64,000 bases of DNA from Terriglobus tenax (GTDB lineage Bacteria > Acidobacteriota > Terriglobia > Terriglobales > Acidobacteriaceae), in NCBI RefSeq assembly GCF_025685395.1, contig NZ_JAGSYA010000004.1:62001-126000 (forward strand), read 5' to 3'. Each line of letters starts with the position of its first letter. Position 1 is the first letter of the stretch. The notes beneath the pieces are model-generated. The model worked only from the letters and a program-made list of their open reading frames with translations. It made no database searches and was not told where the DNA came from. This document shows positions 16,976 to 26,804 of this stretch, piece by piece. A program made the translations under genes and the position numbers.

Positions 16976-18555
16976 TAGCGAGCACCTCCCTCGGTGCCGG
17001 TCACCGGTGTTCCCGGGAACGCAAGGTTCTTGGTCGGCTGCGGGTAGCCGTTTGACTCCGTAATCGCTGGCTTGCCGGCAACACTGACGCCGAAGCTGTC
17101 AATCGCCTGCATCCAGTACGGTGAGCAAACGCCCATCACCACAAAAAGGATCGCCATCGGCCACAGCGCAACCTGCTCGCGCGCGTCCAGGTCCCATCCT
17201 GCAACTTCGTCCGGACGGCGACCGATGCCACCGTAGAAGACGCGCTGGATAGCCCAGAGCATGTAGCCTGCGCCGAAGATAACGCCGGTCGTCGCAATGG
17301 TTGTCCACACCGCTGCATGCGCCGTGTAGATGGTCTGCAGCGAACCCGACAGCGTCAGGAACTCACCTACAAATCCATTCAGTCCCGGCAAGCCGATATT
17401 CGACAGTGCTGTGATGACAAACAGGGTCACCATCCAGGGCAGCTTCTGCGCTACGCCGCCAAGCTCGCGCATGTCGTACGTTCCATAGCGCTCATACAGC
17501 GCGCCCATCAGCATGAACAGGGCACCGCCGCTGACACCGTGGTTGATGATCTGGTAGACGCCACCGTCAATCCCGGCAACCGTAAAGCTGAAGATGCCCA
17601 GGACGATGAAGCTCAGGTGGCCCAGCGTCGAGTACGCCGCGAGCCGCTTCAGGTCCTTCTGCACCAGTGCCACCAGGGCGCCGTAAGCAATGCCAATCGC
17701 GCCCAGCGCAATCATCAGCGGAGCGATCTCCCGCGACTGCTCGGGGAAGATACCGAAGCTGAAACGCAGAATCGAGTAGAGACCCAGCTTGCCGGCCAGC
17801 ACCATCACCGCGGCGGTCGGAGCCTCGAAGATCGCATCTGACAGCCAGCCATGCAGCGGGAAGACCGGGACCTTGACCGCGAAGGCAACCAGGAAGGCCA
17901 GCGAAGCCAGCCACAGTGCCGCATTGTTGGAAGAAATGCTGTGCGAAGCCGCCATCTGCTGCAGCACCGGAAGATCGAACGTACCGGTCTTCGCATACAC
18001 CCACAGCATGCCCACCAGCAGAATGGCCGAGGGGATGAAGGCATATAGGAAGTACTTCAGCGCAGCCTTGGCGCGCTTATCCGTGCGCCCGAAGATGGCG
18101 ATCAGCACCGTCATCGGTACCAGCGACCACTCCCAGAAACCGTAGTACAGGAACAGGTCCAGGGCTACGAAGACGCCGATCATCGCCGTCTGCTGCAGCA
18201 GGAACAGCGTATAGAACAGCTTCTCGCGCTTATCGATGGCGCGCCAGCTGATGAGTACACCCAGCGGAGCCAGGAAGCCCGACAGCACGACCAGCCACAT
18301 CGACAGGCCGTCGACGCCCAGGTGATAGCGGATCGCCGGTGCGGCAATCCATGGTGCGTTCACCTCAAATTGGTAGCCGGTCGCTCCGTACTGGAAGTGC
18401 GCCGGCAGATGAAGCGTGAAAAGGAAGGTCACAAGCGTGACCACCAGCGCGCCCCACTTCTGGATCGTGGGATTGGCCGGCAGCAGCGCAAGCAGAATCG
18501 CTCCCACTGTGGGGAAGAAGACGATCAGCGAAAGGATGGAGCTGTCCATAGTCAT
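16975..18555 (-). CDS. nuoM: NADH-quinone oxidoreductase subunit M
   Basis: A 526-residue antiporter-like subunit of complex I. Diagnostic stretches are [19 protein letters not shown], the acidic [12 protein letters not shown], the pump lysine region [35 protein letters not shown], and [20 protein letters not shown]. Its start overlaps the nuoL stop by one base at 18555, as nuoN overlaps it at 16975, so the three pump genes are translationally coupled. Length and order L-M-N are as in other bacteria. Confidence 0.95.
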   Translation of the reverse strand: MTMDSSILSLIVFFPTVGAILLALLPANPTIQKWGALVVTLVTFLFTLHLPAHFQYGATGYQFEVNAPWIAAPAIRYHLGVDGLSMWLVVLSGFLAPLGVLISWRAIDKREKLFYTLFLLQQTAMIGVFVALDLFLYYGFWEWSLVPMTVLIAIFGRTDKRAKAALKYFLYAFIPSAILLVGMLWVYAKTGTFDLPVLQQMAASHSISSNNAALWLASLAFLVAFAVKVPVFPLHGWLSDAIFEAPTAAVMVLAGKLGLYSILRFSFGIFPEQSREIAPLMIALGAIGIAYGALVALVQKDLKRLAAYSTLGHLSFIVLGIFSFTVAGIDGGVYQIINHGVSGGALFMLMGALYERYGTYDMRELGGVAQKLPWMVTLFVITALSNIGLPGLNGFVGEFLTLSGSLQTIYTAHAAVWTTIATTGVIFGAGYMLWAIQRVFYGGIGRRPDEVAGWDLDAREQVALWPMAILFVVMGVCSPYWMQAIDSFGVSVAGKPAITESNGYPQPTKNLAFPGTPVTGTEGGAR

Positions 18556-20510
18556 TAGTGCGTGGCTCCGAAGGCTTTGAGACCGAAGGTCATGGCGATC
18601 AGCAGTACGGCGGCGCCCAGCGCCAGCCAGCCTGCATACGAACGAATGTTGCCCGACTGGATCTTGCGCGCAAAGTATCCACCGCCCCTGGCCGTAAGAC
18701 CCAGAGCAGCGCCCGTGCCATCCACAACACCCTTGTCCACAAAGGCAGCGAGGAACAGCCGGGAGAAGGCAAGAATCGGGATCACGATCAGCGCGTTATA
18801 AATCTCGTCGATATAGAACTTGTTGGCCACTACGTTGTACAGGCCACGATTCTTCTCCGCTACAGCGCCCAGCGTGCCGGGCTTCTTGTAATAGAAGGTG
18901 TATGCCAGGAGGAAGCCGATGACCGCAACACCCACCGAGACAGCCGCCAGGCCAAGTTCAAGTCCGTGGCTCGGTTCCGCGGCGGCCTTGGCAGCCTCGC
19001 CGAAGACCGGAGCGAGGAAGTGCTCAATCTCCATGTGGCCGCCCAGCGCCGCAGGAACACCCACCCATCCGCCGATGATCGACAGCAGGGCAAGGATGGC
19101 CAGCGGAATCGTCATAATCGCAGGAGACTCATGCACGCCATGCGCATGGCCATGATCGTCATGGTGTGCGTCATGCGCGGGTTCATGAAACTCACCGAAG
19201 AAGGTCTTGAACCACAGGCGGAACATGTAGAAGGAGGTCATGCCGGCAGTCAGCAAACCAACTGCCCACAGAATGACGTGGCCCGATGCGAAGGTCTGGA
19301 ACAGTATCTCGTCCTTCGAGAAAAAGCCGGCCAGCGGCGGGAACCCGGCAATGGCAAAGACACCCATCGTCATTGTCCAGAAGGTGACAGGAATCTTCGA
19401 TCGCAGACCACCCATCGCACGCATATCCTGCTCGCCGTTCAGAGCATGAATCACCGAACCGGCGGCAAGGAAGAGCAGCGCCTTGAAGAACGCATGCGTC
19501 ATCAGGTGGAAGACTGCGCCCGTGTAAGCTGCAACGCCGCAGCCCAGGAACATGTAGCCAAGCTGCGAGACCGTCGAGTAAGCCAGCACGCGCTTGATAT
19601 CGTGCTGCACCATGCCAATGCACGCGGCAAAGATCGCCGTCAGAGCGCCGATCACCGCCACCACACACAGCGCAAACGGCGAGCGGTCAAACAGCACATG
19701 CGACCGCGAGACCATGTAGATACCGGCCGTCACCATCGTCGCTGCGTGGATCAGTGCGGAAACCGGCGTCGGACCTTCCATCGCGTCCGGCAGCCAGACA
19801 TAGAGCGGGATCTGCGCCGACTTACCCGTTGCGCCAACCACCAGCAGCAGGGCAATCGCCGTCAGCAGGCCACCCTGCAGGCTCGGATTCGCCGAGATCT
19901 GGGAGAAGACCGAAGCGAAGTCCAGCGTATGGAAGTTCGCAATGATCAGGAACATCGCCAGAAGAAAGCCGAAGTCGCCTACACGGTTGACGATGAACGC
20001 CTTCTTGCCCGCGTTCGCTGCCGAGTCCTTCTTGAAGTAGAAGCCGATCAGCAGGTAGCTGGCCAGACCGACACCCTCCCAGCCCACGAACAGCAGCAGG
20101 AAGTTGGCCGCCAGCACCAGTACCAGCATGAAGAACATGAACAGGTTCAGGTACGCGAAGAAGCGCCAGTAGCCCTCCTCATGCGCCATGTAACCCGCGG
20201 CGTACAGGTGAATCAGGAAGCCGACACCGGTGACGATCAGCAGCATCAGCATCGTCAGGTGATCCACCGTGAAGGCAAAGTTCACCGTAAAGCCGGAGAC
20301 GGCAATCCATGCCGGGCCGGCGACCGAGACCGATTCAACTCCGCCGAAGATCGTCGAGGCCAGCTTCAGAACCAGGCCAAACGATCCGGCAGTAAACAAC
20401 AGGGCAATCGCCGCTACGGCGGGACGCGGCAGCTTCCGGCCCAGCAGGCCGTTCATCAGGAAGCCGGCGAAGGGCAGTAGCGGGATCCACCAGAGATAGC
20501 TGTATTCCAT
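18555..20510 (-). CDS. nuoL: NADH-quinone oxidoreductase subunit L
   Basis: A 651-residue distal proton-pumping subunit with the long lateral helix of complex I. Landmarks: NFAFTVDHLTMLMLLIVTGVGFLIHLY, the GWEGVGLASYLLIGFYF helix, KSAQIPLYVWLPDAMEGPTPVSALIHAATMV, and DIKRVLAYSTVSQLGYMFLG. A conspicuous histidine-rich loop follows FGEFHEPAHD (about residues 437-457, HDAHHDDHGHAHGVH), a place where many NuoL proteins vary; a metal-binding or buffering role is only a guess. ATG at 20508-20510, 11 bases after nuoK. Confidence 0.96.
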   Translation of the reverse strand: MEYSYLWWIPLLPFAGFLMNGLLGRKLPRPAVAAIALLFTAGSFGLVLKLASTIFGGVESVSVAGPAWIAVSGFTVNFAFTVDHLTMLMLLIVTGVGFLIHLYAAGYMAHEEGYWRFFAYLNLFMFFMLVLVLAANFLLLFVGWEGVGLASYLLIGFYFKKDSAANAGKKAFIVNRVGDFGFLLAMFLIIANFHTLDFASVFSQISANPSLQGGLLTAIALLLVVGATGKSAQIPLYVWLPDAMEGPTPVSALIHAATMVTAGIYMVSRSHVLFDRSPFALCVVAVIGALTAIFAACIGMVQHDIKRVLAYSTVSQLGYMFLGCGVAAYTGAVFHLMTHAFFKALLFLAAGSVIHALNGEQDMRAMGGLRSKIPVTFWTMTMGVFAIAGFPPLAGFFSKDEILFQTFASGHVILWAVGLLTAGMTSFYMFRLWFKTFFGEFHEPAHDAHHDDHGHAHGVHESPAIMTIPLAILALLSIIGGWVGVPAALGGHMEIEHFLAPVFGEAAKAAAEPSHGLELGLAAVSVGVAVIGFLLAYTFYYKKPGTLGAVAEKNRGLYNVVANKFYIDEIYNALIVIPILAFSRLFLAAFVDKGVVDGTGAALGLTARGGGYFARKIQSGNIRSYAGWLALGAAVLLIAMTFGLKAFGATH

Positions 20511-20521
20511 GGTCTGGTCCG

Positions 20522-20824
20522 TTAGCCTTTCAGGAGGTTGACCTGGTCGACGTTCAGCGTCTGCCGCGACCGGTAGAGAGCGATGATGATGGCCAGACCC
20601 ACAGCCGCTTCAGCCGCTGCAACCACCATGACGAAGAAGACAAAGATCTGACCGTTCAGCTTGTTCCACATGTGCGCGAACGCAACGAAGGTCAGGTTGA
20701 CGGCGTTGAGCATCAACTCAATCGAGATAAAGATCGTGATCACGTTGCGCTTCATCAGGTAGGCGGCAATGCCCACGGTGAAAAGAATCGCTGCAAGCAC
20801 GAGGTAGTAATTGACCGGCACCAT
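20522..20824 (-). CDS. nuoK: NADH-quinone oxidoreductase subunit K
   Basis: A 100-residue, three-helix membrane subunit of complex I. It shows the family stretch [18 protein letters not shown] with the conserved Glu inside helix 2 and [20 protein letters not shown] with the second helix Glu; both carboxylates belong to the proton channel path. Length is standard. It follows nuoJ with a three-base gap. Confidence 0.95.
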   Translation of the reverse strand: MVPVNYYLVLAAILFTVGIAAYLMKRNVITIFISIELMLNAVNLTFVAFAHMWNKLNGQIFVFFVMVVAAAEAAVGLAIIIALYRSRQTLNVDQVNLLKG

Positions 20825-20827
20825 CGC

Positions 20828-21334
20828 TTAGCGCTCCTTCTTTGCGAGCACCACGGCTCCCAGGATTGCGACCAGGATCAATACCGAGGTCACCTCAAAG
20901 GGAAGCAGCAGTTGGGTAAAGAGCAGAGAACTGATCTGCTGGATATTCGAGGTAGCCTCGTCCAGCGTTCCGCCCAGGTGGGTCAGGCCCAGCTTCGAGC
21001 CCTCGGTCAGAAAGACAAAGCTCAGCAGGCAGAAGATGGCGGCCGCTCCGGGAATACCGGCAATCGACGCGATCTTTGAACCCTTGGTTCGTTCCTCTTC
21101 GCCGGCGTTCAGCAGCATGATGACAAAGACAAACAGCACCATCACCGCGCCGGAGTAAACAATGATCTGCGCCGCGGCCAGAAACTCAGCGCCCAGCGTC
21201 CAGTAGAGAACCGCAAGCGACATCATCACAACTACAAGCGAAAGCGCCGAGTTGATGGGATGACGCTGCAGCAGAAGATTCAGCGCGGCTAGTACCGCCA
21301 GTCCGCCGAAGATAAGAAAGAGGGCAAGATGCAT
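20828..21334 (-). CDS. nuoJ: NADH-quinone oxidoreductase subunit J
   Basis: A 168-residue, five-helix membrane subunit of complex I. The helix LAAAQIIVYSGAVMVLFVFVIMLLN is the hallmark that contains the pi-bulge implicated in coupling. The order H-J-K lacks the nuoI gene that normally stands between H and J; the nuoH stop and nuoJ start are only 12 bases apart, so there is no room for it. Confidence 0.95.
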   Translation of the reverse strand: MHLALFLIFGGLAVLAALNLLLQRHPINSALSLVVVMMSLAVLYWTLGAEFLAAAQIIVYSGAVMVLFVFVIMLLNAGEEERTKGSKIASIAGIPGAAAIFCLLSFVFLTEGSKLGLTHLGGTLDEATSNIQQISSLLFTQLLLPFEVTSVLILVAILGAVVLAKKER

Positions 21335-21346
21335 GATCGTATCCGA

Positions 21347-22402
21347 CTAGCTCCGAAACGCCATTACCAGGGCGGTGAACAGAATGTTGGCCATTGCCAC
21401 CGGCAGAAGAAACTTCCAGCCAAAGCTCATCAGCTGGTCATAACGGAAGCGCGGTACTGTTGCGCGCACCCAGATGTAGAGGAACAGGAAGCTGAAAACC
21501 TTTGCCACGAACCAGAAGACCGGCAGAATCGCCTGCAGCCACACCGGGCCAAAGGCTGGCAGCCAGCCTTCGAACGGGCTCGACGCGCCACCGAAGAACA
21601 GCAGCGTCGCAACGCAGGCCACCGTGATCATGTTGGCGTACTCGGCCATGAAGAACATCGCGAACTTCATCGACGAATATTCGGTGTGGTAACCGGCCAC
21701 CAGCTCCGACTCCGCTTCCGGAAGATCAAACGGAGCGCGGTTGGTCTCGGCATACGCCGCCATCAGGTAGATGAAGAAGCCCACAATCTGCAGACCGCCG
21801 AGAATGTTCCACGAGAGGAATCCATTGCCGACCTGCGAGTTCACAATATCGCGCAGGTTCAGTGAGCCGGCACGCAGTACCACGCCCACCAGCGACAGGC
21901 CCAGAGCCAGCTCATAGCTGATTACCTGCGATGTCGCACGCAACGAACCCATCAGAGAATACTTGTTGTTCGACGACCAGCCCGACAGCGCAATGCCGTA
22001 TACACCGATCGACGTGATACCCAGGATCACCAGCAGGCCAATGTTGATATTCGCCACCTGGAAGATGTCGACGCCATGGAAGGCAAACACCTTACCAAAG
22101 GGCACCACGGCGATGGACACAAGGGCGCAGCCCAGCGCAATCACAGGCGCGGCGACAAACAGAGGACGCTCCACCGACATCGGCATCAGGTCTTCCTTCA
22201 GGAAGAGCTTGATGCCGTCGGCCAGCGGCTGCAGCAGGCCGAACGGACCTACGCGCGACGGCCCCCAGCGGTTCTGGATGCGTCCGATCACCTTGCGTTC
22301 CAACAGGACCGTGTAGGCCACCGCGGTCAGCGTGATCACCAGCACCACCACCAGCTTGATGATCGTGATCAGTACGAAAAGTTGAAAATCTGACAAGTGC
22401 AC
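21347..22402 (-). CDS. nuoH: NADH-quinone oxidoreductase subunit H
   Basis: A 351-residue, eight-helix subunit that, with NuoB and NuoD, lines the quinone chamber. Clear signatures: AYTVLLERKVIGRIQNRWGPSRVG, LLQPLADGIKLFLKEDLMP, the ETNRAPFDLPEAESELVAGYHTEYSS loop with its conserved acidic residues, and the C-terminal RATVPRFRYDQLMSFGWK. The start is a GTG (22400-22402). It is 15 bases downstream of nuoG. Confidence 0.96.
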   Translation of the reverse strand: MHLSDFQLFVLITIIKLVVVLVITLTAVAYTVLLERKVIGRIQNRWGPSRVGPFGLLQPLADGIKLFLKEDLMPMSVERPLFVAAPVIALGCALVSIAVVPFGKVFAFHGVDIFQVANINIGLLVILGITSIGVYGIALSGWSSNNKYSLMGSLRATSQVISYELALGLSLVGVVLRAGSLNLRDIVNSQVGNGFLSWNILGGLQIVGFFIYLMAAYAETNRAPFDLPEAESELVAGYHTEYSSMKFAMFFMAEYANMITVACVATLLFFGGASSPFEGWLPAFGPVWLQAILPVFWFVAKVFSFLFLYIWVRATVPRFRYDQLMSFGWKFLLPVAMANILFTALVMAFRS

Positions 22403-22417
22403 TTGGTTTCGTCTCTC

Positions 22418-24814
22418 TTAGTCAGCGGCCGTGGGTGTGGCTTCCTGGCTGTACTTGCCGTGAAGCTGTGTCAGTTTCTCCGAGTAGCGGCCCAGCGTGC
22501 CGGAGGTAAACAGGGTGTCGTTGGCCGGCAGCACCAGGTCACGCCGGTTTCCGGTTCCATCAATCTGTACCAGCGCGTTCGTGCTCACCACTGGTTCCAC
22601 ATGTTGATCGTTGCCGCTCAGCAACTGCAGGCGCAGCAGGTTGCCGTAGCCCGGCACCAGGCGGTGAATCTCGTCCAGGATCGCGAACGGATCAAACGGC
22701 GACAGCTTGGGCTCCATGTTGTTCGCCGCGAGCCAGACCGCATGACGGTCCGCTTCACCCGACTGCGCTCCGCGCGTCTGGCCGAAGTCAGCATGCACGC
22801 CCTTGCCAAACGGAACCAGCGTCTTCACCTTGTGATCCATCTTGTCGGCAATGCGGACGATGATCTCAAAGTCAGAACGGACACCGGCCTTGTCGGCAGC
22901 CTTGCGAACCAGCTGCAGATCGCCGTAGCTGTTGGTCACCGAACCGGACTTCTCGTACAGATTCGCCGCCGGCAGAACCACATCGGCCAGAACAGCCGTC
23001 TCCGTCAAATACATGTCCTGCACCACGACGAAGGTGTTCTTCAACGTTGCAGGATCGACGGAGTAGCGGGCCACCGGGTTCGCTCCTACCACATACAGAG
23101 CACCCAGATCGCCTGCCGCGGCAGCATCAAACTGCTCCAGCAGATCCAGCCCCTTGGCAGCAGGGAAGTGCGCGCCATACTCGCTGGCAAACTCCTTCGG
23201 CTGCATCCACGGCGTGTAGCCCGGCAGCACATCCGGCAGCAGGCCCATATCGGCCGCACCGCGTGAGTTCACATAATCCGACAACAGAGCCACCTTCGCA
23301 TTTGGCAGGGAGATGGCAAACTTCACCAGCTTCTCCAGGTCCGCTCCGCGCAGCTCATTGCCGATCAGCACCAGCAGGCTTTCTTCGCCCTTCACCGCAT
23401 CGCGGAAGGCTGCCAGAGCGTTAGCGTCCGGCGCAGCTGCCTGGGCTGCCGCATCGTCGCCGTTCAGATAAGCGGCCAGCGAGCCATAGCCCAGGTCCGT
23501 TACCTGCAGGAAGGCCTTTGCCTGGCGGCGCAGTTTGATCGGCGCATGATTTGCTACGTAGATCTTCGCCTTGTTCAGGCGCACATCGCTGCGCAGGTTC
23601 CAGGCAGTCAACGGATTCTGGTTCGTCGGATCGCCACCGACCAGCAGCACAGCCTTGGCCGAACTGGTGTCATGCTGCGATGCCGTCTTGCCGGTCGTGC
23701 CCTGCAGAGCCAGCGCAAAGGTGGTGTAGTCCGCCGTGCGATGGTGGTCGATGTTCGCCGTACCCAGAACGCTGCGTGCAAACTTCTGCAGCAGGTACGC
23801 CTCTTCATTCGTGATGCGGTTCGATCCGATCACACCAATCGAATGGCCACCCTTGCTGTCGCGGACTTCCTTCAGCTTCTGGCCAACAGTCGTCAGCGCC
23901 TCTTCCCAGCTCACCGGGGTCAGCGCGCCGTTCTTGCGAACCAGGGGCTGTGTCAGGCGATCGGTGTTGTTGGCAAAGTCGAAGCCGAAGCGGCCCTTGC
24001 CGCAAAGGAAGTCGTTGTTGATGCCCGAACGGTCGCGGTTGTCACCGCGCACAATCTCCATGCCGTCGTCCGAACGGCGAACGCCAAGGGTCGTCTTGCA
24101 GCCGTCGCCGCAGTGCGTGCACACCGTGCCGACATGGTTCATTTCCCACGGACGAGTCTTGTAACGGTAGCTGTCCGAGGTCAGCGCGCCAACCGGGCAG
24201 GCGTCGATGCACATGCCGCACTCTTCGCAGTCCAACTGCTGCAGACCGGTCGAAGACTCGCTGGCCGGAATATTCGGTGCAATCACAGCCGATGATCCGC
24301 GGTTCTGGATGCCAAGGGCGAAGACATCCATGCCCTCGCCGCACATACGCACGCAGCGATAGCAGAGGATGCAACGCGGACGATCAAAGTACACCGCAGG
24401 GGACCACTTCTGCTCCTCACGATGGTTCTTCGGCTCGGTGTAGAAGCTCTCCGCAGCGCCGTACTTGAAGGTCATGTCCTGCAGTTCGCACTCGCCGCCG
24501 GCATCGCACACCGGGCAATCCAGCGGGTGGTTGCCCAGCAGCAGTTGGATGGTCGCCTTGCGCGCCTGTGCAATCTCCGGCGTCTCGGTCTGCACCACCA
24601 TGCCCTCGGCCACCGGCGTGGTGCAGGCGGTCTGGAGCTTCGGCATCTTCTCAATGCGTACAACGCACATGCGGCAGGCAGCCTGCAGCGAGAGTCCCGG
24701 GTAGTAGCAGAACGCCGGAATCTCGATGCCCGCAGCCTTGCAGGCGTCGATCAGCAGCGTTCCCGCAGGCGCGGTAAGCTGTTTGCCGTCGACAATGAAA
24801 TTTACATCTGCCAT
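22418..24814 (-). CDS. nuoG: NADH-quinone oxidoreductase subunit G
   Basis: A 798-residue peripheral subunit carrying the iron-sulphur wire of the N module. The N-terminal 2Fe-2S ferredoxin cysteines are C36, C47, C50 and C64; the HxxxC region follows (LLGNHPLDCPVCDAGGECELQD); two 4Fe-4S sites lie in RPRCILCYRCVRMC and DCEECGMCIDACPVG; and a further cluster of N7 type is suggested by C-x2-C-x3-C (CTHCGDGC) plus a distant Cys in NDFLCGKGR. A molybdopterin-like domain without cofactor duty follows. Its last ~120 residues are divergent. It starts 12 bases after nuoF. Confidence 0.95.
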   Translation of the reverse strand: MADVNFIVDGKQLTAPAGTLLIDACKAAGIEIPAFCYYPGLSLQAACRMCVVRIEKMPKLQTACTTPVAEGMVVQTETPEIAQARKATIQLLLGNHPLDCPVCDAGGECELQDMTFKYGAAESFYTEPKNHREEQKWSPAVYFDRPRCILCYRCVRMCGEGMDVFALGIQNRGSSAVIAPNIPASESSTGLQQLDCEECGMCIDACPVGALTSDSYRYKTRPWEMNHVGTVCTHCGDGCKTTLGVRRSDDGMEIVRGDNRDRSGINNDFLCGKGRFGFDFANNTDRLTQPLVRKNGALTPVSWEEALTTVGQKLKEVRDSKGGHSIGVIGSNRITNEEAYLLQKFARSVLGTANIDHHRTADYTTFALALQGTTGKTASQHDTSSAKAVLLVGGDPTNQNPLTAWNLRSDVRLNKAKIYVANHAPIKLRRQAKAFLQVTDLGYGSLAAYLNGDDAAAQAAAPDANALAAFRDAVKGEESLLVLIGNELRGADLEKLVKFAISLPNAKVALLSDYVNSRGAADMGLLPDVLPGYTPWMQPKEFASEYGAHFPAAKGLDLLEQFDAAAAGDLGALYVVGANPVARYSVDPATLKNTFVVVQDMYLTETAVLADVVLPAANLYEKSGSVTNSYGDLQLVRKAADKAGVRSDFEIIVRIADKMDHKVKTLVPFGKGVHADFGQTRGAQSGEADRHAVWLAANNMEPKLSPFDPFAILDEIHRLVPGYGNLLRLQLLSGNDQHVEPVVSTNALVQIDGTGNRRDLVLPANDTLFTSGTLGRYSEKLTQLHGKYSQEATPTAAD

Positions 24815-24826
24815 CTTCTGATTCCT

Positions 24827-26149
24827 TTAGTGCGCTGCGCCAATCAGTTCTTCGGTGGTGATAAGAGCCTTCTCCGTACGATGGCCCTCAAGATACTCTT
24901 CAAACTCTTCGCGGAACTTCTTGATGAAGCCCAGCGTCGGCATCGCAGCCGCATCGCCCAGCGGGCAGAAGGTGCGGCCCATCATGTTCTCCGCCAGGTA
25001 CTGAATATTGTTGATGTCCTTCTTGTTGCCGTAGCCGTTGTAGAAGCGCGTCAGCGTCTTCTTCAGCCAGTCGGTTCCTTCACGGCAGGGAATGCACCAT
25101 CCGCAGCTCTCGTGCTGGTAGAACTTGATCGTCCTGAGCGCGAACTCAACAATCGAAACCGTTTCATCCAGCACAACGATTCCGCCCGAGCCAAGCATCG
25201 TTCCGGCCTTGCCCATCTGGTCGAAGTCCAGGCCCACATCCAGCTCATCGGCCTTCAGCACCGGGCAGGAAGATCCGCCGGGAACCACAGCCTTCAGCTT
25301 GCGTCCGCCTTTAACTCCACCGGCGACTTCATAGATGGCCTTCTTCAGGTTGTAACCCATCGGAAGCTCATACACGCCGGGGCGCTCCACGTGTCCGCTG
25401 ATCCCGAACAGGCGAGTCCCGCCGTTGCGTTCACTGCCAACCTTGGCATACTCCGCTCCACCCATCAGAAGGATGTGCGGTGCCGAAGCGATGGTCTCAG
25501 CATTGTTGATCACTGTCGGTCCGCCATACAGACCCACAACCGCAGGGAACGGAGGCTTGATGCGCGGCACGCCACGCTTGCCTTCAAGCGACTCCATCAG
25601 CGCGGACTCTTCGCCCACCTCGTACGCACCGGCTCCGGTCTGCGTCACGATGTCGAAGTCCACCCCCTCTTTGCCGAAGATGTTCTTCCCCAGGAAACCC
25701 TTGGCATACGCATCCGCAACAGCCTTTTCGACCACCTTCAGCAGGTAGCGATACTCACCGCGCAGGTAGATGAAGCCCATCTTCGCGCCAATCGCCAGAC
25801 CGGCGATCATCGTGCCTTCAATCACCGCATGCGGATCATGCAGGAAGATCACGTGATCCTTGCAGGTACCGGGCTCAGACTCATCGCCATTCACCAGGAC
25901 ATACTTCGGCTTCTCGCTCACCTTCGGCACGAAGCTCCACTTCATGCCGGTAGGGAAGCCAGCGCCGCCGCGTCCGCGAAGGCCCGAGGCCTTCATTTCG
26001 TTGATTACCCACTCGGGGCCGCTCTCGATGGCCTTCTGCACGGCCTTATAGCCGTCCAGCTCCAGGTATTTCTCAATGTCGGCAGCGCCCGCGCCAAAGC
26101 GGCGGGAGATGATCTTGACCTCATCCGGATGCGAAACCAGGGTAGGCAT
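24827..26149 (-). CDS. nuoF: NADH-quinone oxidoreductase subunit F
   Basis: The 440-residue NADH- and FMN-binding subunit. GLRGRGGAGFPTGMKW is the NADH-binding glycine-rich loop; VNGDESEPGTCKDH and YLRGEYRYLL frame the FMN site; the N3 4Fe-4S cluster cysteines lie in HESCGWCIPCREGTDW and RTFCPLGDAA. I set the start at ATG 26147-26149 (MPTLVSHPDEVK), where it overlaps the nuoE stop by one base (TAATG); an open frame continues upstream into nuoE without family similarity. Confidence 0.95.
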   Translation of the reverse strand: MPTLVSHPDEVKIISRRFGAGAADIEKYLELDGYKAVQKAIESGPEWVINEMKASGLRGRGGAGFPTGMKWSFVPKVSEKPKYVLVNGDESEPGTCKDHVIFLHDPHAVIEGTMIAGLAIGAKMGFIYLRGEYRYLLKVVEKAVADAYAKGFLGKNIFGKEGVDFDIVTQTGAGAYEVGEESALMESLEGKRGVPRIKPPFPAVVGLYGGPTVINNAETIASAPHILLMGGAEYAKVGSERNGGTRLFGISGHVERPGVYELPMGYNLKKAIYEVAGGVKGGRKLKAVVPGGSSCPVLKADELDVGLDFDQMGKAGTMLGSGGIVVLDETVSIVEFALRTIKFYQHESCGWCIPCREGTDWLKKTLTRFYNGYGNKKDINNIQYLAENMMGRTFCPLGDAAAMPTLGFIKKFREEFEEYLEGHRTEKALITTEELIGAAH

Positions 26150-26658
26150 TACTTCACGTCCTTTCCGCGTCCGGCGGCATAATCCGCCAGGATTTCGTCC
26201 ACCTTCACGGTCGTCAGGTTCTCGTGGAAGTCGTAATTCACCTGCATCGCAGGTGCCCAGCAGCAGGCGCCAATGCACTCAACCTCTTCGAGGGAGAACA
26301 GCTTGTCTGCCGTCACTTCCTTGTGGCCAATACCAAGCTTCGCCTTGCAGTGGTCCAGAATCTCGTAGCCCCCGCGCAGCATGCAGCTGATGTTGGTACA
26401 CACCTGCACGTTGTACTTGCCCGCCGGCTTGGTGCGCAGCATGGAGTAGTAGCTCAGCACGCCGCGTACATCCAGGTCGAACAAGTCCAGCCGCGCGGCA
26501 ATCTCATGCACCACGGCGTCAGAGACATAGCCGACCTCGTCCTGTGCATACAGCAGCATGGGAATCAGCGCCGAGCGCTTCACAGGGTACAGCGTCACCA
26601 GCTTGTCAAAGCGGGCAGCCGTTTCAGGCGAAAAGATCGAGTTGGCAATCGCACTCAT
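26149..26658 (-). CDS. nuoE: NADH-quinone oxidoreductase subunit E
   Basis: The 169-residue 24-kDa-type subunit with a thioredoxin-like fold and the off-path 2Fe-2S cluster N1a. The four ligands are seen as C-x4-C in VCTNISCMLRG and C-x3-C in VECIGACCWAPAMQVN. The helical N-terminal domain contains RSALIPMLLYAQDEVGYVS as in other NuoE proteins. Upstream, unlike every other junction in the operon, there is a 146-base gap containing palindromes before the unknown gene at 26805. Confidence 0.94.
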   Translation of the reverse strand: MSAIANSIFSPETAARFDKLVTLYPVKRSALIPMLLYAQDEVGYVSDAVVHEIAARLDLFDLDVRGVLSYYSMLRTKPAGKYNVQVCTNISCMLRGGYEILDHCKAKLGIGHKEVTADKLFSLEEVECIGACCWAPAMQVNYDFHENLTTVKVDEILADYAAGRGKDVK

Positions 26659-26726
26659 TGGGAAACCAGAACTCCAGCAGAACCATTTGCGGCGGAACGT
26701 ATCTCATTGGTTCCGCTTTTCGTCAG

Positions 26727-26780
26727 GGCACGGCTTCAGCCGTGCCATAAAGCCCTACCCACAGGCGGCTTCAGCCGCTG
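26727..26780. repeat. Two TTCA-loop palindromes in the nuo operon gap
   Basis: Two hairpins stand side by side between the 99-residue unknown gene and nuoE: 26727-26746 (eight pairs GGCACGGC/GCCGTGCC, TTCA loop) and 26762-26780 (GCGGC/GCCGC plus two flanking pairs with one bulged base, TTCA loop). The shared core is GGCTTCAGCC. A hairpin with the same loop but another stem occurs at 10849. Placed inside a long operon, they could stabilise or partly terminate the message, or be a small REP-like repeat. Confidence 0.7.
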
Positions 26781-26804
26781 AGGTACAAAACTCTTCGCGA
26801 AACC

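Noticed and set aside
18558-20480. A 640-codon open frame on the plus strand
   Set aside because: It is the exact antisense of nuoL, shows no family similarity and is made of Arg/Gln/His-rich low-information sequence, as expected opposite a G+C-rich gene.
24422-26182. A 586-codon open frame on the plus strand
   Set aside because: Antisense to nuoF and the start of nuoG, with no recognisable domain.
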